Below, in pieces: positions 39,320 to 47,847 of a stretch of DNA of 64,000 bases; position 1 is the first letter of the stretch; every line of letters begins with the position of its first letter. Below the pieces are notes generated by a model. The model did not search any database and was not told the DNA's origin. It saw nothing but the letters and a program-made list of their open reading frames with translations. Both the position numbers and the translations under genes were made by a program. This DNA comes from Herbidospora sakaeratensis (lineage in GTDB: Bacteria; Actinomycetota; Actinomycetes; Streptosporangiales; Streptosporangiaceae): contig NZ_BBXC01000021.1 of the NCBI RefSeq assembly GCF_001570525.1, positions 62,001 to 126,000 of the forward strand, read 5' to 3'.

Positions 39320-39952
39320 ATGCGGGTATTCGTCGTGGACGAAGATAGTCAGACGGCGGCCGAGATCGAGGCCGCCTTGGGGAAAAGCGGTTATTCGGTC
39401 ACGGTCGGATCCGACCGGACGGCGACTCTCGGATATGACGTCGTCTTTCTCGGCGTCCAGGGCGACGACGGGACCGCGGCCTGCCGGGAGATCCGGCGGG
39501 TCAGCGACGTGCCGATCATCGTGTTGTCGGCCAGCGACGACCGGGCCGAACGGGTCCGCGGCCTGCGCGCCGGCGCCGACGACTACCTGGTCAAACCCGT
39601 CTGCATGGAGGAGCTGGAGGCCCGGCTGGAGGCGGTGCTGCGGCGCACCCGGGGCGGCAAGACCGACGTGCTCCAGGCGGGCGACATCCAGATCGACGCG
39701 CGGCGTTATCTGGTCTGGCGCGACGGCCGGAACGTGCCGCTGACGCCGAAGGAGTTCGCGTTGCTCCGGCGTCTGGTGCAGACGCCCGGCGAGGTCGTCA
39801 CCAAGCAGACGTTATTGCTGGAGAACTGGAAGGACCTGAGCCGTTCGGCGGCGCGGACTCTCGACGTCCACATCGCGCATCTGCGCGCCAAACTCGGCGA
39901 GCCGAATGTCGTGGAAACGGTGCGGGGCGTGGGTTACAAGCTGATCCCCTGA
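39320..39952 (+). CDS. OmpR/PhoB-type response regulator with degenerate receiver
   Basis: 210 residues. The C-terminal winged helix is intact (GDIQIDARRYLVWRDGRNVPLTPKEFALLRRL, then RTLDVHIAHLRAKLG, VRGVGYKL). The receiver begins MRVFVVDEDS and has the conserved Lys at DDYLVKP and Ser at VLSASDD, but the phospho-acceptor strand reads DVVFLGVQGDDG: position 45 is Gly where Asp is expected, and the following loop is about two residues short. It is therefore probably not controlled by ordinary phosphotransfer. No sensor kinase is adjacent. Its position just after the encapsulin operon and before the SRPBCC gene suggests local control, but this is only positional. GGGGAGA lies just before the ATG. 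Confidence 0.85.
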   Translation: MRVFVVDEDSQTAAEIEAALGKSGYSVTVGSDRTATLGYDVVFLGVQGDDGTAACREIRRVSDVPIIVLSASDDRAERVRGLRAGADDYLVKPVCMEELEARLEAVLRRTRGGKTDVLQAGDIQIDARRYLVWRDGRNVPLTPKEFALLRRLVQTPGEVVTKQTLLLENWKDLSRSAARTLDVHIAHLRAKLGEPNVVETVRGVGYKLIP

Positions 39953-40009
39953 AAAGACTGGCAGGTGTTGCCAGGAGCGTTCCAACGGCTTCTGGGGTGT
40001 GATGTGCCC

Positions 40010-40660
40010 ATGAGAAAGAAGCCGTTCCGGCTGTTAAGCGCTCCACTGCTCGCCCTCGCGATGGTCCTGTCCGTCATGAGCTCGCCCGCCCGGGCCGACT
40101 CCGACCCGCTGGTCGCCGTCCAGTGGGAGCTGGCCCGCACGACGTACACCCTGATCGAGGCCCTGAACCACCCCCACCCCGCGCTCGGCCGGGCCGCCCG
40201 CTCGCAGAGCATCTCGGTCGACATCGCCGCCCCGCGCGACGAGGTCTTCGGGATCTACTCGAACTTCGAGAACCACATCGGCGCCAACCCGCTGCTCCAG
40301 CGGGTGGTCGTGCACTCCGACACCACCGCCGCCGGGGTGCGCACCATCAACCAGACGGCGATCGAGAACACGCCGCTCCAGCCGGGGCTGCCCGCGACCC
40401 CGATCAATACCCACGCCCAGCAGCGCGTCAACGCGGCGGGGTACTTCTACGAGGTCGACTCGTGGACGCTGCCCAACGTCATCACCCACCAGACGATCAC
40501 CTTCGAGGACCTCGGCGCGGCCGGGACCCGGGTGACCGAGAACCTGACGTTCGAGGCCAGCATCCTGCTGATCGACTACACGGTCTCGCAGGGCGTCATG
40601 GCCCACCAGGGCATCCAGTCGGTGTTCAAGCAGCGCATCGAGAGCGGTTTCTACAGCTAG
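40010..40660 (+). CDS. Exported SRPBCC-fold protein
   Basis: 216 residues with a Sec signal peptide (MRKKPFRLLSAPLLALAMVLSVMSSPARA, cleavage expected after ARA). The mature part has an SRPBCC/polyketide-cyclase-like pattern: SQSISVDIAAPRDEVFGIYSNFENHIGANP as the first strand and cap, then strands through YFYEVDSWTLPNVITHQTITFEDL and RVTENLTFEASIL, and a long C-terminal helix. SRPBCC proteins bind hydrophobic ligands; exported members are less usual. ATG 40010 has GGGG-rich pairing 10 nt upstream; nearer starts are absent. The last 4 bp overlap the convergent GntR gene. Confidence 0.75.
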   Translation: MRKKPFRLLSAPLLALAMVLSVMSSPARADSDPLVAVQWELARTTYTLIEALNHPHPALGRAARSQSISVDIAAPRDEVFGIYSNFENHIGANPLLQRVVVHSDTTAAGVRTINQTAIENTPLQPGLPATPINTHAQQRVNAAGYFYEVDSWTLPNVITHQTITFEDLGAAGTRVTENLTFEASILLIDYTVSQGVMAHQGIQSVFKQRIESGFYS

Positions 40661-41472
40661 TCCTGCGGGTGCACCGCGAGGGCGCCCGCCGCGTTGCGGA
40701 TCGCGAACGTCACGCTGCCGGCCCGGTAGCGGTCGTCCGACCACTCCGCCGGGCGCCCCTCCCGCGTCGTCGTCACCCGCCGCTGCCGCAGCAGCGGCCC
40801 GCCCCGCCGCACGCCGAGCAGGCGGGCGTCCTCCGTCCCGGCCGCGACGGCGTCGATCAGATGCTCCCCGTACGCGAACACCAGGCCGCGCGACTCGAAG
40901 AGGGCCCGCGTGACCGAGTCGCAGTCGGCCGGTAACCGCTCGACCGCCGGGGCGAGCCAGCCGGCGTACACGGTGCGTTCGAGCAGCACCGCGACGCCGT
41001 CGAGGCGGCGCAGCCGGAGCACCTGCAGCACCGGATCGCCGACGGCCAGCCCGAGACGGGCCGCCTCGGCGGCGCCGGCCGTGCGGCGGCTCTGCTCGAT
41101 CACCTGGCCGGTCACCTCGTGCCCGGCGGCCCGCGCCCACTCGGCGAAACTGTGCAGCACCGCGAAGTTCTGACTGCGTTCGCGGCCCAGCACGATCCGT
41201 CTGGCACCCTGGCGGGAGCCCACCAGCCCTTCGGCGGTCAAGACCGCGACGGCCTGGCGGATCGTCCCCCGCGCCACCTTGTGCCGGGCGGCCAGCACCG
41301 TCTCCGAGGGCAGGGGCGCGCCGACCGGGAGCTCACCGCCGAGGATGGCCGCCCGGAGCTCGTCGGCGATGCGCGCGTAACGCGGGTGCACGGGCCGCTC
41401 CCAGTCGTTGTGTACAGGTCCGGGCTCACCGTACGGTCCGCGATTCGTCCGCAAAAGTAGGTGTTTAGCCAT
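40657..41472 (-). CDS. GntR-family regulator with UTRA domain
   Basis: 271 residues: an N-terminal GntR winged helix (YARIADELRAAILGGELPVGAPLPSETVLAARHKVARGTIRQAVAVL) and a C-terminal UTRA ligand domain (LLERTVYAGWLAPAVERL and VRRGGPLLRQRRVTTTREGRPAEWSDDRYRAG). The HutC/PhnF-type UTRA regulators bind small ligands such as phosphonates, histidine intermediates or sugars. It is divergent from the ABC importer, and a palindrome CTTGTTTGAACAAG lies in the gap, so it probably controls that operon. The first ~30 residues are extra; a GTG further in could be the true start. Confidence 0.85.
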   Translation of the reverse strand: MAKHLLLRTNRGPYGEPGPVHNDWERPVHPRYARIADELRAAILGGELPVGAPLPSETVLAARHKVARGTIRQAVAVLTAEGLVGSRQGARRIVLGRERSQNFAVLHSFAEWARAAGHEVTGQVIEQSRRTAGAAEAARLGLAVGDPVLQVLRLRRLDGVAVLLERTVYAGWLAPAVERLPADCDSVTRALFESRGLVFAYGEHLIDAVAAGTEDARLLGVRRGGPLLRQRRVTTTREGRPAEWSDDRYRAGSVTFAIRNAAGALAVHPQD

Positions 41473-41533
41473 TTGACGAATGGCCTCCGACTGTTCACCG
41501 GCAGGACGATGGCGGGCGATGTGGTGTCCCTAG

Positions 41534-41547
41534 CTTGTTTGAACAAG
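41534..41547. promoter_or_regulatory. Palindrome upstream of the ABC importer operon
   Basis: CTTGTT-TG-AACAAG is a perfect 6+2+6 inverted repeat between the divergent GntR/UTRA gene and the ABC operon, 33 bp before the GTG at 41580; a likely GntR-type operator. Confidence 0.6.
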
Positions 41548-41579
41548 TTCTGGGCACTTCGCTCCATTGGGAGTTCACC

Positions 41580-42755
41580 GTGGTCTCTTCCCGAGTCCGT
41601 CTCACCGGCCTGACCGCCGGTCTGCTGATCGCCGTCGCGGCCTGTGGGTCCGCGCCCGGCACCGAGGCAACCTCCACGTCCTCCGCCGCCGCCTCCGGTG
41701 GCGCCGCCGCGGTCGACGCCCGCACCGCCACCTCGGCCGCCGACTTCGGCGGCGTCGACAAGCTGTACGAGGCCGCCAAGGCCGAGGGCAAGCTGCACGT
41801 CATCGCCCTGCCGCCCGACTGGGCCAACTACGGCGCGATCCTGGCCGCGTTCAAGGCCAAGTACCCCGGCATCGAGATCGAGGAGGAGACCCCCGACGCC
41901 TCCTCCGCCGACGAGATCAACGCCGTGAAGACCCGCAAGGGCCAGGACCGCGCCCCCGACGTCCTGGACATCGGCCAGTCGTTCGCCTACTCGGGCGCCG
42001 CCGAGGGCCTGTTCGCGCCGTACAAGGTCGAGACCTGGGACAAGATCCCCGCCGCGCAGAAGGAGGCGAACGGCCTCTGGGTGAACGACTACGGCGGCTA
42101 CGTCTCCATCGCCTGTGACGCCAAGAAGATCGCCACCTGCCCGCAGACCTTCGCCGACCTGCTCAAGCCCGAGTACAAGGGCAAGGTCGCGATGAACGGC
42201 AACCCGACCAAGTCGGGCTCGGCCTTCGCCGGCGTGTACGCCGCCGCCCTCGCCAACGGCGGTTCGTTCGACGACATCCAGCCCGGCATCGACTTCTTCA
42301 AGAAGCTCAAGGACGCCGGCAACTTCAACCCGGTCGAGACGACCCCGGCGACGATCGAGAAGGGCGAGACCCAGATCTCGATCGACTGGGACTACAACAA
42401 CGCCGCCTACGCGCCGATCATGGCGCCGAAGGGCCTCGACTGGAAGACCGTCATCCCCACCGACGGCAAGTACATCTCGCTGTACGCCCAGGCCATCAAC
42501 AAGGACGCCCCTCACCCGGCCGCCGCGCGGTTGTGGCAGGAGTTCCTCTACAGCGCCGAGGGCCAGAACCTGTACCTGAAGGGCTTCGCCCGTCCGGTCC
42601 TGCTCCCCGCGATGATCGCCGACGGCTCGGTCGACCAGACCGCCTCCGCCGCCCTGCCGCCGGTCGACGGTGAGCCGACGTTCCCGACCGCCGACCAGGT
42701 CACGAAGGCGAACGAAGTCATCGCCTCCGGCTGGGGCGCCGCGGTCGCCGGCTGA
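41580..42755 (+). CDS. ABC transporter substrate-binding lipoprotein
   Basis: 391 residues. The start GTG 41580 (GGGAG 7 nt upstream) opens a lipoprotein signal ending in the lipobox A-V-A-A-C at Cys22, followed by a Thr/Ser/Ala-rich spacer. The mature protein is a class II periplasmic-type binding protein of the AfuA/PotD/2-aminoethylphosphonate branch: DFGGVDKLYEAAKAEGKLHVIALPPDWANYG, SADEINAVKTRKGQDRAPDVLDIGQSFA, and FLYSAEGQNLYLKGFARPVL near the end. It is anchored outside the membrane and delivers ligand to the two permeases encoded next. Substrate likely a phosphonate, polyamine or Fe(III) complex; the UTRA regulator tips it slightly to phosphonate. Confidence 0.88.
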   Translation: MVSSRVRLTGLTAGLLIAVAACGSAPGTEATSTSSAAASGGAAAVDARTATSAADFGGVDKLYEAAKAEGKLHVIALPPDWANYGAILAAFKAKYPGIEIEEETPDASSADEINAVKTRKGQDRAPDVLDIGQSFAYSGAAEGLFAPYKVETWDKIPAAQKEANGLWVNDYGGYVSIACDAKKIATCPQTFADLLKPEYKGKVAMNGNPTKSGSAFAGVYAAALANGGSFDDIQPGIDFFKKLKDAGNFNPVETTPATIEKGETQISIDWDYNNAAYAPIMAPKGLDWKTVIPTDGKYISLYAQAINKDAPHPAAARLWQEFLYSAEGQNLYLKGFARPVLLPAMIADGSVDQTASAALPPVDGEPTFPTADQVTKANEVIASGWGAAVAG

Positions 42756-43603
42756 TGTCCGGCCTGACGAAAGCCCGGCGCCGCGGTGGCGGCGCCGGGT
42801 GGCTGGCCGCGGCGCCCCTGCTGCTGGTCACCTTGATCGCGTTCGGCGTCCCCGTGGTGGTGCTGGTCTTCGGCGCCTTCTCGGTCAAGGGCGGCGGGCT
42901 GGGGTTCGACAACCTGTCGGCGACCATGAAGCAGCCGTACATCGGAGCGTTGTGGTCCAGCCTCAAGCTGTCCGCGGTCGTCGCGCTCGGCGGCACGGTC
43001 CTCGGCGCGTTCCTCGCCCAGGCGGTGCTGACCTCGCGGTCCGGCCTGCTGCGTGAGGCGGTGCTGACCGCCTCCGGGGTGCTGGCCAACTTCGGCGGCG
43101 TGCCGCTGGCCTTCATCTGGATCGCCACGCTGGGCAACTCCGGCGTGGTCACCGCCGCCCTCGGCCTCGGCTCGGGCGCGCTCTACAACTTCTGGGGCCT
43201 GGCCCTGGTCTACATGTACTTCTCCGTACCGCTGATGGTGCTGGTCATCGCCCCCGCGCTCGACGGCCTCAAGCCGCAGTGGCGGGAGGCCGCGCAGAAC
43301 AACGGCGCCTCCACCTGGCAGTTCTGGCGCATGGTCGGCATCCCGGTGCTCGGCCCGTCGCTGCTCGGCGGGGCGGTGCTGCTGTTCGGCGGCGCGTTCG
43401 CCGCCTACGCGACCGCCGCCGCGATGGTCGGCGCGTCGGTGCCGCTGGTCACGCTGCAGATCGCCGACGCCCTCACGGGCAACGTCCTCATCGGGTACGA
43501 GAACATCGCCCTCGCGCTGTCCCTCGACATGATCGTGGTCGCGCTGCTGGTGATGGCCGTCTACCTCCCGATGCAGAAGAGGAGCTCCCGATGGCTGGCG
43601 TGA
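42755..43603 (+). CDS. ABC transporter permease 1
   Basis: 282 residues with six membrane segments and a typical MetI-type EAA loop (EAAQNNGASTWQFWRMVGIPVLGPSLLGG). The N-terminus begins MSGLTKARRRGGGAGWLAAAPLLLVTLIAFGVP. It corresponds to the first membrane subunit of the PotB/PhnU type. The ATG overlaps the binding-protein stop by one base (TGATG), so the operon is tightly coupled. It overlaps the second permease gene by 13 bp. Confidence 0.9.
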   Translation: MSGLTKARRRGGGAGWLAAAPLLLVTLIAFGVPVVVLVFGAFSVKGGGLGFDNLSATMKQPYIGALWSSLKLSAVVALGGTVLGAFLAQAVLTSRSGLLREAVLTASGVLANFGGVPLAFIWIATLGNSGVVTAALGLGSGALYNFWGLALVYMYFSVPLMVLVIAPALDGLKPQWREAAQNNGASTWQFWRMVGIPVLGPSLLGGAVLLFGGAFAAYATAAAMVGASVPLVTLQIADALTGNVLIGYENIALALSLDMIVVALLVMAVYLPMQKRSSRWLA

Positions 43604-44385
43604 CGTGGCGTCGGGTGACGCTCGGCGTCGCGGGAGTCTACTTCCTGGTGCCGCTGGCGATCTCGGTCTGGTTCACCGTCTACAACGAGACGCAGGGCTT
43701 CTCCCTCGGCGCCTACGGCCGCATCGTCTCGGCCCCCGGCTTCACCGAGAGCCTGGTGAAGTCGCTGCTGCTCGGGGCCGCGGTCATCGTGCTGGTCCTG
43801 CTCCTGGCGCTGCCGGCCCTCCTCGCGGTACGTCTCGGGGCACCCGGCCTGCGTCCGGTGCTGGAGACCATCACGACGCTGCCGCTCATCGTGCCCCCGA
43901 TCACCTACGTCGTCGGCATCGCCAACGCGCTGCGCGGCGGCACCGACGCCCTGGCTGCCACGCCGTTCTGGCAGACCCTCATCTCCATCCAGGACGAGAA
44001 CTTCCCCGTCGTCCTCGTGCTGGCGTACGTCATGCTCGCGCTGCCGTTCGCCTACCGTTCGCTGGACACCGGCCTGCGGGCCGTCGACGTGCGCACCCTC
44101 GTGGAGGCGGCCCGGAACCTGGGCGCCTCGTGGCCGTACGTGCTGTTCCGGGTGATCCTGCCGAACCTGCGCTCGGCCGTGGCCAGCGCCTCGTTCCTCA
44201 GCCTGGCGCTCGTCATGGGCGAGTACACGATCGCGGCCCTGATGGGCTACCGCACCTTCCCGGTGTGGATCGTCACCATCTCCGGCAACGACGGCCAGCT
44301 CTCGGTCGCGCTGTCGGTGCTCAGCCTCGGCCTGATCTGGCTGCTGTTGCTCACCCTCTCGGGGGCGGGAAGGAAGTCGAAATGA
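43591..44385 (+). CDS. ABC transporter permease 2
   Basis: 264 residues, six membrane segments, with an EAA loop EAARNLGASWPYVLFRVILPNLRSAV near residue 170 and TLPLIVPPITYVVGIANAL in the channel region, as in the second membrane subunit of PotC/PhnV type. ATG 43591 has GGAGC about 7 nt upstream, within the previous gene. Its last 4 bp overlap the ATPase start, so all four transporter genes are translated as one coupled unit. Confidence 0.9.
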   Translation: MAGVTWRRVTLGVAGVYFLVPLAISVWFTVYNETQGFSLGAYGRIVSAPGFTESLVKSLLLGAAVIVLVLLLALPALLAVRLGAPGLRPVLETITTLPLIVPPITYVVGIANALRGGTDALAATPFWQTLISIQDENFPVVLVLAYVMLALPFAYRSLDTGLRAVDVRTLVEAARNLGASWPYVLFRVILPNLRSAVASASFLSLALVMGEYTIAALMGYRTFPVWIVTISGNDGQLSVALSVLSLGLIWLLLLTLSGAGRKSK

Positions 44386-45440
44386 CCGTTGAACTCCGTG
44401 AGCTGCGCCGCTCGTTCGGCGGCACGGTCGCCCTCGACGGCCTCAGCCTCACCATCGAGCAGGGCGAGCTGATCGCCTTCCTGGGCCCGTCGGGCTGCGG
44501 GAAGACGACCGCGCTGCGCTGCGTCGCGGGCTTCGAACGCCCCGACACCGGCGCCGTGTTCATCGACGGCGCCGACGTCACCCGCGTGCCCGCCAACCGG
44601 CGCGACGCCGGGATGGTGTTCCAGAGCTACTCGTTGTTCCCGAACCTGAACGTGCGCGACAACGTCGCGTTCGGCCTGCGGGTGCGGCGGCGGCCCACTG
44701 ACGAACGCCACAGCCGAGCCGCCGAGCTGCTGGAACTCGTCGGCCTCGGCGGCTTCGGCGAGCGCTACCCGCACCAGCTGTCGGGCGGCCAGCAGCAGCG
44801 GGTGGCCCTGGCCCGCGCTCTGGCCCTCCAGCCGAAGGTGCTGCTGCTCGACGAACCGCTGTCGGCGCTCGACGCCAAGGTGCGGGTGAACCTCCGCGAG
44901 GAGATCCGCCGGCTCCAGCTCGAACTCGGCATCACCACCATCTTCGTCACCCACGACCAGGAGGAGGCCCTCTCGGTCGCCGACCGGGTCGCGGTGCTGA
45001 AGTCGGGCCGCCTGGAGCAGGTGGCGCCGCCGGCGGAGGTGTACGACCGCCCGGCGACCCCGTTCGTGGCGGAGTTCGTCGGCACGATGAACCACCTGCC
45101 GGGCCGCGTGTCGGGGGAGACGGTCGAGGTCTTCGGCCAGTTCCTCCCGCTCGACGGCGCCGCCCCCGGCGAGGAGGTCGACGTGCTGGTCCGGCCGGAG
45201 GCCGTGCGGGTCACCCCCGCCGGCGACGGGCGCGCGTTCATCCTGGCGTCGTCGTTCCGGGGCTCCATCGCCCGGCTGCGCATCCAGCTCGACGGCGGCG
45301 GCGAGGTCCTGGCCGACGTCCCGGGCCACGAGGCGGTCCGGCTCGCGCCGGGCCTGAAGGTCGACGTCACGCTGGTCGAACGCCCGGTCCTGACGGCTCC
45401 CCGAACCGCGGTGGCCGCTCCGGTCGAACCGGTCGCCTGA
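44382..45440 (+). CDS. ABC transporter ATP-binding protein with TOBE domain
   Basis: 352 residues: Walker A GPSGCGKTT at ~34-42, Q-loop FQSYSLFPN, signature LSGGQQQR, Walker B LLLDEPLSALD and H-loop THDQEEA, followed by a C-terminal TOBE-type beta domain (VLVRPEAVRV). This is the PotA/FbpC/PhnT class that powers import of polyamines, iron or phosphonates. Its start overlaps the permease stop. The 3' end is followed by a terminator hairpin at 45447-45477 and also overlaps the convergent membrane-protein gene by 74 bp, an unusually long convergent overlap. Confidence 0.95.
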   Translation: MTVELRELRRSFGGTVALDGLSLTIEQGELIAFLGPSGCGKTTALRCVAGFERPDTGAVFIDGADVTRVPANRRDAGMVFQSYSLFPNLNVRDNVAFGLRVRRRPTDERHSRAAELLELVGLGGFGERYPHQLSGGQQQRVALARALALQPKVLLLDEPLSALDAKVRVNLREEIRRLQLELGITTIFVTHDQEEALSVADRVAVLKSGRLEQVAPPAEVYDRPATPFVAEFVGTMNHLPGRVSGETVEVFGQFLPLDGAAPGEEVDVLVRPEAVRVTPAGDGRAFILASSFRGSIARLRIQLDGGGEVLADVPGHEAVRLAPGLKVDVTLVERPVLTAPRTAVAAPVEPVA

Positions 45441-46167
45441 CCCCAAGAGGCCGATCGCCGCTCTGGCGATCGGCCTCCCGGGCGGTCCGCGCCGCCCAGA
45501 GCGACGAGACGATCCCGAGGGCCGGGAACAGGCTCATCCCCACCATGGGGACCACCCAGCTCGCCGATCCCAGCACGAGCGAGCACCAGCCGAGCCCGAC
45601 GGTCAGCGCGCTCCAGCGTCCGTCGCGCCGCTGCGCGAGAAGCACCATGACCCACCACGCCGGCGACGACACCACGGGGACCAGCATCACCACCACCGGC
45701 GAGAAGGCCAGGCCCCACGGCACCGCCATGAGCACGGCCAGCACCAGCAGGGTCACCCGGTAGGCCCGGGACACCTTCGGGAAGGCCAGGGACACCGCCA
45801 CGCCGACGCACAACCCCAGGACCAGCGGGCCGAGCCCGGCCACGGCGTCCGCGAGCTCCCCGAGTTCCCCGAGCAGGGCCCAGCCGGCCAGGTCCATGAC
45901 CACCTCGGCGTAGAGCAGCCGCCGCAACCACCTGACCGTGCGGTCGCGCGTGCGGCGTGTCGCCAGCAGCTCCCACAACAACCAGGCGTTGAGCGCGCCG
46001 ACCACGAGCAGCAGCGGCACGGTGAAGTCACCGGCGAAGTTCCGCGCCCACCACGGTCCCAGGCCGGTGACCACCGACAGGGGCGCCAGGTCGCCGCCGA
46101 CCATCGAGACGACGGCCGCGACGACCACTGCCAGGCCGTAGAGGGCGACGATCACGGTTCGGATCAC
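45367..46167 (-). CDS. Multi-spanning membrane protein, function unknown
   Basis: 266 residues with about seven membrane segments (VIVALYGLAVVVAAVVSMVGG, LLLVVGALNAWLLWELLA and others) and a charged, Arg/Pro-rich C-terminal tail of about 40 residues. No family recognised. GTG 46167 overlaps the stop of the upstream membrane protein gene (GTGA), so the two are a pair and similar in design. The tail runs over the terminator hairpin at 45447-45477 and into the convergent ATPase gene; the last residues therefore may be non-essential. Confidence 0.65.
   Translation of the reverse strand: MIRTVIVALYGLAVVVAAVVSMVGGDLAPLSVVTGLGPWWARNFAGDFTVPLLLVVGALNAWLLWELLATRRTRDRTVRWLRRLLYAEVVMDLAGWALLGELGELADAVAGLGPLVLGLCVGVAVSLAFPKVSRAYRVTLLVLAVLMAVPWGLAFSPVVVMLVPVVSSPAWWVMVLLAQRRDGRWSALTVGLGWCSLVLGSASWVVPMVGMSLFPALGIVSSLWAARTAREADRQSGDRPLGVRRPVRPERPPRFGEPSGPGVRPA
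45447..45477. terminator. Terminator hairpin of the ABC operon
   Basis: GAGGCCGATCGCC (45447-45459) pairs with GGCGATCGGCCTC (45465-45477), a perfect 13-bp stem with a 5-nt loop right after the ATPase stop. It lies inside the convergent reading frame at 45367-46167. Confidence 0.85.
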
Positions 46168-47708
46168 TTGTGCACGACCATTTTCGCGGAGCGGCCGGGG
46201 AAGGCGACGATCAGGTGCTGTTCGGCCCGCAGGCCCTCGACGGTCAGGTCGCGGGTGTAGACGCGCATGCGCTGGCGGCCCTCGCCCATGTCGTCCAGGA
46301 AGTTCCCGTCGAGCCCGCGCAGCGCCACGGAGCCGTGGGAGAACAGCGGGACCTCGACGACGCTGCGCCACCCGTCCGCCCGCAGGGGCGGCGCCTGCTT
46401 CAGCGTCTTGTACGTCAGGCACACCCCCTGCACCCCCGCTCCGACGGTGACCGGCACCTCGTCGAGCCAGCCGGGCGGGTCGTCGCGGAGGCGGTGGGTG
46501 GCGACCCGGTAGCCCTCGCCGGGCTTCTCCAGCAGGTAGGGCATGGTGGGGAAGTCCCCGCCTGACCGGACGCGCGGCCAGGGGTCGGCGCAGGCCGCGT
46601 GCATCGCGTCCACCACGGCCCGGCCGAGCAGCAGGCCCGGGGCGACCTCCGCCACTCTCTCGGGGCAGAGGTAGACCAGCCTCTCCATGGTGCCGGAGTA
46701 GAGCGTTTCGGCGGCGCAGAGGTTCCGCCCGTCCGCCAGCAGTTCGGCGTCGGGGCGCTGGTCGTACTGGCCGGCCAGGCACAGGAACGCCTTCTCCCGC
46801 TCGTGCGGCGCGGTGGTGACGTACTCCTCCCCGAGCACCGTCCAGCGCTCGCAGCCGATCGTCCATTCGTCGGCCTCGTCACCCTGCACTATCTCGTTGA
46901 CGACCGTCACCGGGGGGCGCAGCACCACCCAGGCCGCCGCCCCGGCCGCCAGCGACGCCAGCACGACCGCCGCCACCCGGAACACGAGCGGCGCGGGCGG
47001 CCCGGCCGCGTGGTCGCGGCCCAGGTCGGCGGCGGTGCGGGCCAGCCACAACGCCTGGGTCACCGCGAAGGCGCCGGTCAGCACCCAGACCGCGCTCCAG
47101 TCGGAATACGTGGTGAACTGGGCCGGCAGCAGGGTCATCGCGCCGACGTACCCGAGCGCGAGCAGGCCGAGCCACCGGGTGACCGGGCTCCACCGGCAGA
47201 ACACCTGGAGCAGCACCACCGCGACCGGCCAGAAGACCGTCACCCCCTGCGGCAGCGGCACGACGAACGGCAGGAGGCACGCGGAGAACCCGACCACCGC
47301 CACGATCACCCGGAGGACCAGTGGCGCCTGCCGGAACACCAGGGGCAGCAGCGCGAACACCGGCAGGGTCACCAGATAGCCGACGTACACGGCCGCGTCC
47401 GACGCCGCCGACAGCACCGGCCCCAGCAGGAAGAACACGGCGCTCAGATAGAGCAGGAACCGCAGCAGCCGGATCCACGCCGGCCCCCGGTAGGGAGGCC
47501 GGACCAGGATCATCCAGACCAGCCAGCCGCGTAACCCGGCCGCGACCAACGCCAGGAGCACCGGCGCCAGATCGGTGGAGTCGTAGTGGTCCGAGACGGT
47601 CGCGAGGAAGAAGACGTGCCATTCTCCGGTGAGTATCGCCCATGCGAGAGCGCCGGCCATGGCGACGGAATAAATGCCGACAATAACCGTCGCAATACGA
47701 GTCGACAC
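46164..47708 (-). CDS. Membrane protein with C-terminal extracytoplasmic domain
   Basis: 514 residues: N-terminal ~300 residues with about nine membrane helices, then one more helix (VVLASLAAGAAAWVVL) and a ~210-residue soluble domain with several Cys (TIGCERWTV, FLCLAGQ, NLCAAETL, LCPERV, HAACADP, GVCLTYKTL), probably outside the cell where disulfides could form. No family recognised. GTG 47708 is chosen for GGGGA 5 nt upstream; ATG 47720 is possible. It is co-translated with the smaller membrane protein downstream; both look like members of one lineage-specific family. Confidence 0.7.
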   Translation of the reverse strand: MSTRIATVIVGIYSVAMAGALAWAILTGEWHVFFLATVSDHYDSTDLAPVLLALVAAGLRGWLVWMILVRPPYRGPAWIRLLRFLLYLSAVFFLLGPVLSAASDAAVYVGYLVTLPVFALLPLVFRQAPLVLRVIVAVVGFSACLLPFVVPLPQGVTVFWPVAVVLLQVFCRWSPVTRWLGLLALGYVGAMTLLPAQFTTYSDWSAVWVLTGAFAVTQALWLARTAADLGRDHAAGPPAPLVFRVAAVVLASLAAGAAAWVVLRPPVTVVNEIVQGDEADEWTIGCERWTVLGEEYVTTAPHEREKAFLCLAGQYDQRPDAELLADGRNLCAAETLYSGTMERLVYLCPERVAEVAPGLLLGRAVVDAMHAACADPWPRVRSGGDFPTMPYLLEKPGEGYRVATHRLRDDPPGWLDEVPVTVGAGVQGVCLTYKTLKQAPPLRADGWRSVVEVPLFSHGSVALRGLDGNFLDDMGEGRQRMRVYTRDLTVEGLRAEQHLIVAFPGRSAKMVVHK

Positions 47709-47847
47709 GTCATTCCCCATTTGTCGGCAGCAGAGCGACGATCGTAGCGCGGATATATCTTGACGAATGCCGCGAATGCGGACGCGGAGAAAGGCGCGAT
47801 CCGCCCTGCTCATTTCGCAGGGTCGGCAACCAGAAGTGGCCGGCCGG

